Shown here in pieces: positions 34,069 through 43,000 of a stretch of DNA of 64,000 bases; position 1 is the first letter of the stretch, and each line of letters starts with the position of its first letter. The notes under the pieces are model-generated. The model searched no databases. It was not told the origin of the DNA and worked only from the letters and a program-made list of their open reading frames with translations. Source of the DNA: Xanthobacter sp. NM-25 (GTDB lineage: Bacteria; Pseudomonadota; Alphaproteobacteria; Rhizobiales; Xanthobacteraceae); contig NZ_JACBFS010000001.1 in assembly GCF_022138605.1 (NCBI RefSeq), forward strand, positions 434,001 to 498,000, read 5' to 3'. The position numbers were made by a program, and so were the translations under genes.

Positions 34069-34908
34069 ATGCCCGATAGCCCGACGTTCGTTTCCACGGA
34101 GTGGCTCGCCGCCAACCTGAGCTCGCCGGACCTGGTGGTGGTGGACGCCTCCTGGTTCATGCCGGATGCCGGCCGCAGCGGCGCCAGCGAATTCCTCGAA
34201 CGGCACATTCCCGGCGCGGTGTTCTTCGACATCGACGCCATCGCTGATCATTCCACCGATCTGCCCCACATGCTGCCGGACCCGCACGCCTTCGCCCAGG
34301 CGGTGGGGGCGCTGGGCATCGGCGACGGCCATCGCATCGTCGTCTATGACAGCCTCGGCCTGTTCTCGGCGCCGCGGGTGTGGTGGACCTTCCGGGTGTT
34401 CGGCGCCGCCGACGTCGCCATCCTCGACGGCGGCCTTGCCAAATGGCTGGCCGAGGATCGGCCCACCGCGCAGGGCCCCGCCACCCGCCCGCCAGCGACC
34501 TTCACCGCCCGCCTCGACCATTCCATGGTGGCCGACATCAACAGCGTCGACCGGGCCCTCACCAGCGGCTCCGCCCAGCTGCTGGACGCCCGCCAGGACA
34601 CCCGCTTCCGCGGCGAGGTGCCGGAGCCCCGTGCCGGCCTGCGCTCCGGCCACATGCCCGGCGCCTTCAACCTGCCCTGGGGCCAACTGGTGGACAACGG
34701 CCGCCTGAAGCCGGCGGACGAGGTGCGCGCCATCGTCGCCGAGACCGGGCTCGACCTGTCGAAGCCGGTGATCACCACCTGCGGCTCGGGCGTCTCGGCG
34801 GCCATCCTGTGGGTAGCGCTGGAGCGCATCGGCAAGCGGCCCCAGGCGCTTTACGACGGCTCCTGGACCGAATGGGGCGCCAGCGACAAGCCCGTCGCCG
34901 TCGGCTGA
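34069..34908 (+). CDS. sseA: 3-Mercaptopyruvate sulfurtransferase
   Basis: This 279-residue tandem rhodanese has an inactive N-terminal domain and a C-terminal domain with the catalytic loop CGSGVSA (E. coli SseA has CGSGVTA, thiosulfate rhodaneses CRxGxx). It moves sulfur from 3-mercaptopyruvate to thiols or cyanide and links to cysteine breakdown, matching the adjacent cysteine synthase. AGGAGGA precedes ATG 34069. It converges on the capsule gene with only 12 bp between stops. Confidence 0.92.
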   Translation: MPDSPTFVSTEWLAANLSSPDLVVVDASWFMPDAGRSGASEFLERHIPGAVFFDIDAIADHSTDLPHMLPDPHAFAQAVGALGIGDGHRIVVYDSLGLFSAPRVWWTFRVFGAADVAILDGGLAKWLAEDRPTAQGPATRPPATFTARLDHSMVADINSVDRALTSGSAQLLDARQDTRFRGEVPEPRAGLRSGHMPGAFNLPWGQLVDNGRLKPADEVRAIVAETGLDLSKPVITTCGSGVSAAILWVALERIGKRPQALYDGSWTEWGASDKPVAVG

Positions 34909-34920
34909 CGCCGGCCAGAT

Positions 34921-36780
34921 TCAGCGCTCAGGATCCTGTGGCGCTGCGCCGGCGCGGCCGCGGTGCCAGGGGGCGTTCGCACGACGCAGTTGGCCGGTGA
35001 GCCATACCTCATCCTCCGCCGACACCGGCTGCGCCCCTTGCGGGCGCAGCAGCAGTACGGTGGCCGGCGCAGGGGTGGATGCAGCCCCGGCTCCAGGGAA
35101 GGCCTCGACCCTGAGCCGCCAGGCAGCAGCCAATTCCCGGACCTCAGCAACCGTCAGGCGCTGCATCGCATGGCGATCGGCCCCTGCCGCCGGCAGTACC
35201 GCCACCACCGGGCGCCGACGGGCCATCGCCGCCAGACGCCGCAGCGCCACGCGCGGATCGGCCATGGCCTGCAGATTGACCGGACTGACCACCACCCGCA
35301 GCCCCAGCCGGCGGCGGAACAGACGCGCCAGCAGAAGCCGCCGCACCAAGCCGTGCTGTGCGACAGCCCACCCTCGCAGATGCCACATGGCCCGTGCACC
35401 GAACCGACGTTCCAGCAACCGGCGCTCATCCCGCGACAGCTGGGCCAAGGCCCGCTGCATCCCCAGATTTCGGGCCAAAGCCGCATCCAGGCGGTAGCCC
35501 ACCGCCAGCAACCTCTGCAAAGGCGCCCCATACCAGGATGCACGGGCCGGCGGGGGCGCAGCGCTGGCCTCAGCGATCCGCGTGGCCATCTCCGCGCCGT
35601 CGTCCTGGCGCACCAGGCCACGCTCGAGCACATGGGCCACCAGCCCCCGCACCCGGAGCGGATCGGGAGCCGGCGGCACACCCGCCGCCAGCACCCGCGC
35701 CACATCGGCCGCATCGTCGAGGTCGATGGTGAGGCCCTTGCGGCCGTAATAGGGCTCTCCCCAAGCGATCACCGGCAAACCGACCATCAACGCTTCCAGG
35801 CCCACATTGGACGAATGCAGCGCCACCGCCTGGCAATGGGGAAAGATATCGTGGATGGACAGGCCGGCCGCGAGAAACACCCGTTCCGAGCCGGACACCT
35901 CCGGAATCGGATCCGGATTGCGCGGATGCGGCTTGAAAATCACCCGCCAGGGGGCCGGCAGCCCGGCGAGGACCGCCCGATAGATGGCGCCAAGGTCGTC
36001 GTATTCACGCAGGCTCACCGCAATGGTGGCATCGAACGGCACCTGCCCCGGAACGAACACCACCGGTCCCGGCTCCTGCCCCAGCCAGGTGCTGAGGGCG
36101 GCCAGCGCCCGCGGATCGGTGGTCTGCGCATATTTGGAGAGGCGTTGGGCGCGCCAGGCGCGCACGAAATCATCGGCCCGCGCAAGCGCGGCCGCATCCG
36201 CCGGCACCCCCAGCTCCCGCCAGCTGCGATCAATGCGGCAGGCGCCACGAAAGAAGTGTGGCGCGAAGGCATCCACGAAATGGTAGCCGGGAAAGAAGGG
36301 ACTTTCCCAATAGACATACGGCAGCTGCAGATGGGCCGCCATGACGGCCAGCAGCCGCGAGACCACTTCGCCCCCATGGGGCACGAACACAACGTCCGGC
36401 GCGAGTTCGGCCATCAGCGCGGCGGCGCGGGCAGCGGTGCCGCGCATCTGCTGGTTCCAGGCCGACTCCGTGATGAGGTTATCGATTCGGGCATCGCCAA
36501 TGGCGAGGTTGTGGGCGGAAAGATCGATGAGATCCGGCGCGAATCCAAAGCGCCGCGCAAAGGCAAAGGCCGACACTCTTGGCGCCCGATCGAAGCCGCC
36601 GTCCAACAGCGCCCGCGCTCCTGGGGAGTCCGCCGGTTGCTGGAGATCCGGCCAGAACGGGACCAGCATCGGCTGGAAGCCCGCCCGCTCCACCGTGCGG
36701 GCCAGTTGCACCCCATTGGTGTAGGATTCCTCTCCCGCCATCCGGAAGATGAGCGCTCGCCGTGCCCCGTCCTCGACCAT
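34921..36780 (-). CDS. Capsule polysaccharide synthesis protein (KpsC/KpsS-like)
   Basis: This 619-residue protein has a central capsule-synthesis domain (PF05159 type). VVFVPGQVPFDATI near residue 240, the KPHPRNPDPIPEVSG nucleotide-sugar block and ALHSSNVGLEALMVGLPVIAWGEPYYGRKGLT near 340-370 match KpsC/KpsS beta-Kdo transferases and rhizobial RkpJ. These enzymes build the Kdo linker on a lipid in group 2 capsules. The last 200 residues are Arg-rich and unmatched. ATG 36780 (GAGAG upstream) was chosen; 36807 is possible. It faces the pyruvyl transferase gene divergently. Confidence 0.8.
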   Translation of the reverse strand: MVEDGARRALIFRMAGEESYTNGVQLARTVERAGFQPMLVPFWPDLQQPADSPGARALLDGGFDRAPRVSAFAFARRFGFAPDLIDLSAHNLAIGDARIDNLITESAWNQQMRGTAARAAALMAELAPDVVFVPHGGEVVSRLLAVMAAHLQLPYVYWESPFFPGYHFVDAFAPHFFRGACRIDRSWRELGVPADAAALARADDFVRAWRAQRLSKYAQTTDPRALAALSTWLGQEPGPVVFVPGQVPFDATIAVSLREYDDLGAIYRAVLAGLPAPWRVIFKPHPRNPDPIPEVSGSERVFLAAGLSIHDIFPHCQAVALHSSNVGLEALMVGLPVIAWGEPYYGRKGLTIDLDDAADVARVLAAGVPPAPDPLRVRGLVAHVLERGLVRQDDGAEMATRIAEASAAPPPARASWYGAPLQRLLAVGYRLDAALARNLGMQRALAQLSRDERRLLERRFGARAMWHLRGWAVAQHGLVRRLLLARLFRRRLGLRVVVSPVNLQAMADPRVALRRLAAMARRRPVVAVLPAAGADRHAMQRLTVAEVRELAAAWRLRVEAFPGAGAASTPAPATVLLLRPQGAQPVSAEDEVWLTGQLRRANAPWHRGRAGAAPQDPER

Positions 36781-37015
36781 CCTCACGCTCTCACCAGCCG
36801 CCGCCATCCGCCCATGCGCGGAAGAAGATGCTCAGCATATAGGCGGTTCACGCGCGCATGCCCAATGCCTTGCACGCGCCCCTTGTGCTTTTGCAGTGCG
36901 GGATGGGGATGCCGCGACCGCCAAATCAGGCTATCACCGGCAGGATGGACCCACGGGTTCGCCCGCGCGGGAGATGGGGCTGCCGGCAAGGGTGGGAAGG
37001 TCGTATAGGGACGTG

Positions 37016-38170
37016 ATGCAGTCATCTCCTCTTCGCGAACGTGCACGGGCGCTCGGCGCCATCCCGCTGGTGTGGGCAGCGGCGACACGCGAGCAGAGCG
37101 CAGTGAACCTCGGCGACGCCTTGAGCCCGGTCATGGTGGCGCTGCTCTCCAGCCTGCCGGTGGCGCATACCGGCCATGATGCCAAGGTGCCGCGCATGGC
37201 GGCGGTGGGCACCATCGGCCACATGCTGCGCAATGGAGACGTGACCGTGTGGGGCACCGGATGCTCGCCGCACGCCAATCCCCACCGCGCCGCCGGCGAA
37301 GCCCACGAAGCCTTCCAGCCCGCTGCCAACACGCGCTACCGGGTGCACGCCACCCGCGGTCCCGTTTCGCGCGCCCTGTTCGGGGAGGCCGCCGCGGTCA
37401 GCCCCGCGGTGTTCGGGGATCCGGTGTGGCTGCTGCCGCAATTCTACCGGCCGCCGATCGAGAAAAAATGGGATCTGGGAGTCATCGTCCACCTCTCCGA
37501 GCTCAAGGACAAGGGGCTGAACGCCCCGGTGCGGCGCGAACTGACGCGCTACCATCTCCCCGATGAACTGGTGGAGCACGTCCACATCATCCGCACCCGC
37601 ACGCCGATCTCCGCCGACAGCCTCAAGGCCCGGCTCGACGAGATCCTGGCCTGCCGGCGCATCGTCTCCACCAGCCTGCACGGCATGGTGTTCGCGGAGA
37701 GCTACGGTATTCCCTGTCTGTATTTCGCGCCCCGCGGCCGCCAGCAGGGCCTCATCGAACGCCCGCTCGACCCCGAAGACGGCAACGACCTGCGCATCAC
37801 GGATCTGTATCAGGGCCTCGGCCTCAGCCGCCTGCCGGTCTATGTGCAGGCGCGGAACCGCGCCACCGACTGGAGGGCGCTGATGGCTGCCATCGATCGC
37901 GCGTGGACCCCAAAAGCCTTCAACTATGAACCGCTGCTTTCGGCCTTTCCGTTCGACGTGACACCCCTGCACCCCCGGCCGGGCGAGACCATTTTCGAGC
38001 ACCCGCTGATCCGCGACCTGCCGTTCCGACCGGCCGATGCCGCCGCGAGCGCCCGAACCGGGACGCCACGCCTGCGCCAACTGGCGGCACGGCTGCTCAA
38101 GCCCGCCACCCGCGGCCGCACAGCCCGCCCGGCCGGGGCCGACCGTCCTCCCTCCACGGGTGAGCCATGA
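37016..38170 (+). CDS. Polysaccharide pyruvyl transferase family protein
   Basis: This 384-residue protein has the family signatures NLGDALSPVM near residue 32, WGTGCSPH around 80 and STSLHGMVFAESYGIPCLYF near 220. These enzymes move pyruvate ketals (from phosphoenolpyruvate) onto sugars, or a related step, in exopolysaccharide and capsule assembly. The ATG at 37016 is assigned from where homology starts; the upstream open frame is antisense to the KpsS-like gene leader. Its stop overlaps the following glycosyltransferase start by four bases. Confidence 0.85.
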   Translation: MQSSPLRERARALGAIPLVWAAATREQSAVNLGDALSPVMVALLSSLPVAHTGHDAKVPRMAAVGTIGHMLRNGDVTVWGTGCSPHANPHRAAGEAHEAFQPAANTRYRVHATRGPVSRALFGEAAAVSPAVFGDPVWLLPQFYRPPIEKKWDLGVIVHLSELKDKGLNAPVRRELTRYHLPDELVEHVHIIRTRTPISADSLKARLDEILACRRIVSTSLHGMVFAESYGIPCLYFAPRGRQQGLIERPLDPEDGNDLRITDLYQGLGLSRLPVYVQARNRATDWRALMAAIDRAWTPKAFNYEPLLSAFPFDVTPLHPRPGETIFEHPLIRDLPFRPADAAASARTGTPRLRQLAARLLKPATRGRTARPAGADRPPSTGEP

Positions 38171-39492
38171 CCATGCAAGAGCGCACCGGGAGCACCGGGC
38201 AGAACCGCACCGTGATGCTCGACGGCTATAACCTGGCCATCGAGAAGGGCACCGGCGTCGCCACCTATGCCCGCAACCTCAGCTATGCGTGCGGCACCTC
38301 GGGCTACCGCACCGAGATTCTCTACGGCAAACCCATCGCGCCGACGCAGGACCCGTTCTTTCGCGAGGTCGCCTTTTTCGCCAACCAGGGCGAGAAGCCA
38401 CGGCCGCTCACGGCCCTGCGGCGCGACATCGAAAGCCTCACCACCTTTTTCCTCAATCCGAAGGCGCTTGAGATCCCGATCACCGGCAAAGTGATCATCG
38501 ACCAGTTCGCCAACCAGATGCCGCACTTCGACACCATCTGGAACGCGCCCAACCTGTTCGATCGCGCCTTCACCCTCTATTACGCCTACCGGATGTTCAG
38601 CACCGTGGCCGGCACCACCACGCCGGACATCATGCATTGGACCTATCCCCTACCCATCCGGCTGAAGGGGACGAAGAACATCTACACCTTTCACGATCTG
38701 GTTCCGCTGCGCCTGCCGTACACGACGTTGGATAACCGCGCCTACTACTTTAGCCTGATGAAGCGGCTACTGAAGCAGGCGGACCATATCGTCACAGTTT
38801 CCGAATCGTCCAAGCGCGATATTGTCGATATATTCGGATACCCGGAAGAGAAGATCACGAACACCTATCAATCTGTCTTCCTACCGAAATCCATTACGGA
38901 GAAAACAGACGATGCGGTGCGCCAGGAGGTCGAGGGCATCTTCAACCTCCCCTACAAGGGCTATTTCCTGTTTTTCGGGGCCATCGAGCCGAAGAAGAAT
39001 GTGGGGCGCCTCATCGAAGGATACCTGTCGAGCCAGGTGCAGGAGCCACTTGTTCTTGTGGGCAAGCCGGCCTGGAAGGCGGAGCGGGAACTGCAGGTGC
39101 TCGGCGAAACCTCCCACGGCGATCGGGTAAGACGGTTCGCGTACACGTCGTTCCCGTTTCTCACCAGCCTGATCCGCGGCGCCAAGGCCGTGCTGTTTCC
39201 CTCGCTCTACGAGGGCTTCGGCCTGCCGGTTCTCGAATCGATGCTGCTGGGCACCCCGGTGCTGAGCTCCAATTGCGCCTCCATCCCGGAGATCACCGCC
39301 GGGGCCGCCCTGCTGGTCGACCCCTATGATACCCGCGCCATCGCGGAAGGCATCCAGACCCTGTCCAGCAACGCGGACCTGCTGCGCGATCTTGGTGTCC
39401 GCGGCCGCCAGCAAGCCGGGAACTTCTCGCCGGAGCGCTACCGCGATCGTGTGTCCGCGCTCTACGACCGCTTGCTGGAGCCCACGATGTGA
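38167..39492 (+). CDS. GT4-family glycosyltransferase
   Basis: This 441-residue GT-B enzyme shows IYTFHDLVPLRLPY and VTVSESSKRDI in the N-lobe, then FFGAIEPKKNVGRLIEGY and the EX7E motif PSLYEGFGLPVLESMLLGTPVLSS. It adds a sugar from a nucleotide donor in the cytoplasm. The ATG overlaps the pyruvyl transferase stop (ATGA), so the two are coupled. The section from about 38690 to 38960 uses visibly more A/T-ending codons than its neighbours, which points to mixed origin or relaxed codon use. Confidence 0.9.
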   Translation: MTMQERTGSTGQNRTVMLDGYNLAIEKGTGVATYARNLSYACGTSGYRTEILYGKPIAPTQDPFFREVAFFANQGEKPRPLTALRRDIESLTTFFLNPKALEIPITGKVIIDQFANQMPHFDTIWNAPNLFDRAFTLYYAYRMFSTVAGTTTPDIMHWTYPLPIRLKGTKNIYTFHDLVPLRLPYTTLDNRAYYFSLMKRLLKQADHIVTVSESSKRDIVDIFGYPEEKITNTYQSVFLPKSITEKTDDAVRQEVEGIFNLPYKGYFLFFGAIEPKKNVGRLIEGYLSSQVQEPLVLVGKPAWKAERELQVLGETSHGDRVRRFAYTSFPFLTSLIRGAKAVLFPSLYEGFGLPVLESMLLGTPVLSSNCASIPEITAGAALLVDPYDTRAIAEGIQTLSSNADLLRDLGVRGRQQAGNFSPERYRDRVSALYDRLLEPTM

Positions 39493-40086
39493 GGTTTCTT
39501 GATACCACAAAAGGGTGCAGTGCAGCGGACACTATGTGCCGGAGGGGCTGTTTGTGTTACCAAAGGTCCGCAGACTGATGTGAAATGAGCATTCCTCGGC
39601 GTCGGCAGCTGCACGGTTGCATGCCTTGAAACCGGGCTGCGCGGGTTGTACGAGAGGAATCGCTGGGCAAGGTGTTTCGGCAAGGGGGCGACGGATCATA
39701 GAGGGGGCCCACGTCATGGAGTGGCCAGCAGACGTCTGGTTGCTGCATTCGAACGCCTTCTCGCGGTCCCCGTACCCCAGAACGCAAGGGAGGGCGGGCG
39801 CAGTCAGTCGACCGGAACATTGGGCGATATCCGGTTGCATGTCGCATTCGACGAACGGCGCGCGCCGTGTCGGACGTCGATCTCCTCGCACATCTACGGA
39901 GCCGTTCGCTGAATGCGCGCCGTGATGGCCGGCCCTGGAGGGGCCGGGCGTGAAACGGCAGCATGGCGCCACCGCCAGCACCAGGGACAGTTGAAGACCA
40001 CAGTGTTCGCAGGCCAGACCGGCGGACGGGTGGATCTTGGGACCATGAGCGTCGGGCCTGACGGATCCGGGCCGAAGAGGGAATGA
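39493..40086. other. 594 bp gene-free leader before the polyketide synthase gene
   Basis: Only short open frames without ribosome sites or family matches occur here. The stretch is less codon-structured and somewhat lower in GC than the flanks. It must hold the promoter of the polyketide synthase operon. A small GGCC-type hairpin is visible at about 39932-39946, but I see no convincing -35/-10 pair. Confidence 0.5.
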
Positions 40087-43000
40087 ATGACGAACCGCAT
40101 CAGCCGCGTTCAGACGCCGATGCCTGAGACCGGATTGAACCACGCCGCCGCCATCATGGGCTACGCTTGCCGGTTGCCGGGTGCCCCGACGGTGGACGCT
40201 TTCTGGTCCTTGCTGCGTGCACGGCAATGTGCGGTCACCGAGATCGACCCGGATCGCTGGGCCAAAGAGCGGTTCCTTCATCCCCATCCCGGCGAGCCCG
40301 GGCGCACCTATACCTTCGCGGCCGGCGTGCTGCCGGATATCTACGCCTTCGATCCCGGCGCCTTCGGCCTGTCGCCGCGCGAGGTGGAGCAGGTGGACCC
40401 TCAGCAGCGCATTCTGCTGGAGTTGACGCGCGAGGCGTTCGAGAACGCCAACATGCCGCTGTCGGAGCTCGAGGGCGAACGGGTCGGCGTGTTCGTGGGA
40501 GCGTCCTCGCTTGATTATTCCGTGCGGTTCGCGGCGGACGTGAGTTCCGTCGATCCGCATTTCGTGACCGGCAATGCCCTGTCGATCATCTCCAACCGCA
40601 TCTCGTTCGCCTTCGGCTTCACCGGGCCGAGCCTGACCATCGACACCGCCTGTTCGTCCTCGCTCGTCGCATTCGATCGCGCGGTGCGCGCCATCGAGAG
40701 CGGGGAAGTGGACGTCGCGGTGGTCGCCGGCGTCAACATCCTGGCTGCGCCTTACAATTTCGTCGGCTTCGCGCGGGCCGGCATGCTTTCGCCCACCGGT
40801 CGCTGTCGCCCCTTCTCCGCCCAGGCGGATGGCTATGTGCGCTCGGAAGGGGCGGTGGTGATGGTGCTGCGGCGCCTCGCCTCGGCCACCCAGGCGCTGC
40901 AGGCGCCGCGCGCGGTGGTGATGGGCACGGGCACCAATTCCGACGGGCGGACGGTCGGCATCGCCCTGCCCAATTCCGACGCCCAGCGGGCCCTCATCGA
41001 AACCGTCTATGCCGCGCGTGGCATCGATCCGGAGCGCCTCGCCTTCGTGGAGGCGCACGGCACCGGCACGCGGGTGGGCGATCCGGCGGAAGCCAACGCC
41101 ATCGGCAACGCCATCGGCCTGCGGCGCAGCACGCCGTTACCCATCGGCTCGGTCAAGTCCAACCTCGGCCATCTGGAGCCGGCCTCGGGCCTCGCCGGAC
41201 TGCTCAAGGCTTTGCTCGCGCTGGAACATCGGCTGTTGCCCGCGTCGCTGCATCTGCACGAGCCCAACGAGACCATCCCCTTCGCCGCCCTGAACCTCGC
41301 GCCGGCGCAGGAGGAAGTGCCCCTCACCGTAGACACGGCCGACCTAGCTGCCGTCTCGTCGTTCGGCTTCGGCGGAACCAATGCCCATGCCGTGGTACGC
41401 CGTCCCCGCGCCGATGAGCTGCCGCCCGCGGCCGCTGCCGTTGGGGAAGAACCCGGACCGCAGGCGCTGCTGCTGTCCGCATCCAGCCGCCAGTCTCTGG
41501 TCGAGCTCGCCAGCGCCTATGCGCAGGCGCTCGCGCAGGGGGCCGATGGCGCCCGCCTCGCCCATGCCACCGCCTATGGCCGCTCCCTGCTGCCGCACCG
41601 GCTGGCGGTGCCGCTGAGCGGCGGTGTTCCGGCAGCGGAAGCGTTGCGCCGCTTTGCCGCCGAGCAGCCTGAGCCGGGCATCGCCAGCGGCATCGCCGAC
41701 CGGCCCCAGAAGATCGCCTTCGTCTTCGCCGGCAACGGCGGCCAGCATGTGGGGATGGGCCGCGCGGCCTATCTCGCCAATGCGTCGTTCCGGGCCTCGA
41801 TCCAGCGCATCGACGCGCTGTTCGCGCCGCTGGCGGGCTGGTCTCTTGCCGACGCCATCACCGCGCCGGCAAGCCAGGAGCGCCTGAATGCCACCGAGGT
41901 GGCGCAGCCGCTGCTGTTCGCCATCGGCGTCGGCATCGCCGAGGTGCTGATGGCGCATGGCTGCCAGCCCTGCGCCATTCTCGGCCACAGCGTGGGCGAG
42001 ATCCCCGCCGCTTATGTGGCCGGCGCCCTCGACCTCAAGGAGGCCGTGGAGCTGATCTACTGGCGCTCGAAGCTGCAGGAGGCCACCCGCGGCTCCGGCA
42101 GCATGGCGGTGTTGATGGCCGCGCCGGATGACGCCGCGCCGCTGCTGACCAAGGATGTGGTCATCGCCGCCATCAACAGCCCAAGCGTGGTCACCATTGC
42201 CGGGCCGAGCGCCGAGGTGGACGCCATCCTGCGCCGCGCCCGCAAGGCCGGCATCGCCGGCAAGCGCATGGACCTGGATTATCCCTTCCATTCGCCGCTG
42301 ATGGCACCGGTGGAAGCGCCCCTGAAGGAGGCCCTTGCGGGGCTTCACCCACGCACCGGCGCCCTGCCCTATTTCTCCACCGTTACCGGCGCCCGCTTCG
42401 ACACCGCGGGCCTCGACGCCGACTATTGGTGGCACAATGTGCGCGAGCCGGTGCGCTTCGCCGAGGCGGTGACCCAGGCGGCGGAGCAGGAAAAGGCCGA
42501 CATCTTCCTGGAAATCGGCCCGCGGCCGGTGCTGACCGGGCACATGCGCGAGACCCTGGAGCCCCTGCTGGGCGCGCAGGTGGTGCTGAGCACGCTGCAG
42601 GAAAAAGCCCCCGCCCATCGCGACCCGGTGCTGCACACGCTCCTGTCCTGCGCGGTGGAAGGTGCCCCGTTCGACCGCGGCAGCCTGTTCGGAGCGCGTC
42701 GCCCGCTCGGCGCCATCCAATTGCCGCTCACCCCATGGCAGCGCCAGACCATCGTTGTCCCACCGACCACCGAGGCGGTGGACACTGGCGGCAGCCGCCC
42801 GCTGCATCCGTTGCTCGGCGGTCGCCTGAAGGCAGATTCACGCGAGTGGAGCGGCCTGCTGGATGCCCAGCTTGTGCCCTATCTCGCCGATCACAAGGTC
42901 AATGACACCGTTGTCGTCCCCGGCACGGCCCTCGCCGAGATGGCGCTGGCCGCCGGCCGCGAACTGTTCGGCGAGGGTCCATTGGCGCTGGAGGAGTTCG

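Noticed and set aside
34963..37008. 681-residue plus-strand open frame
   Set aside because: Antisense to the KpsC/KpsS-like gene, which has clear motifs.
39617..39925. 102-codon open frame before the synthase
   Set aside because: No ribosome site, no recognisable family and poor codon pattern.
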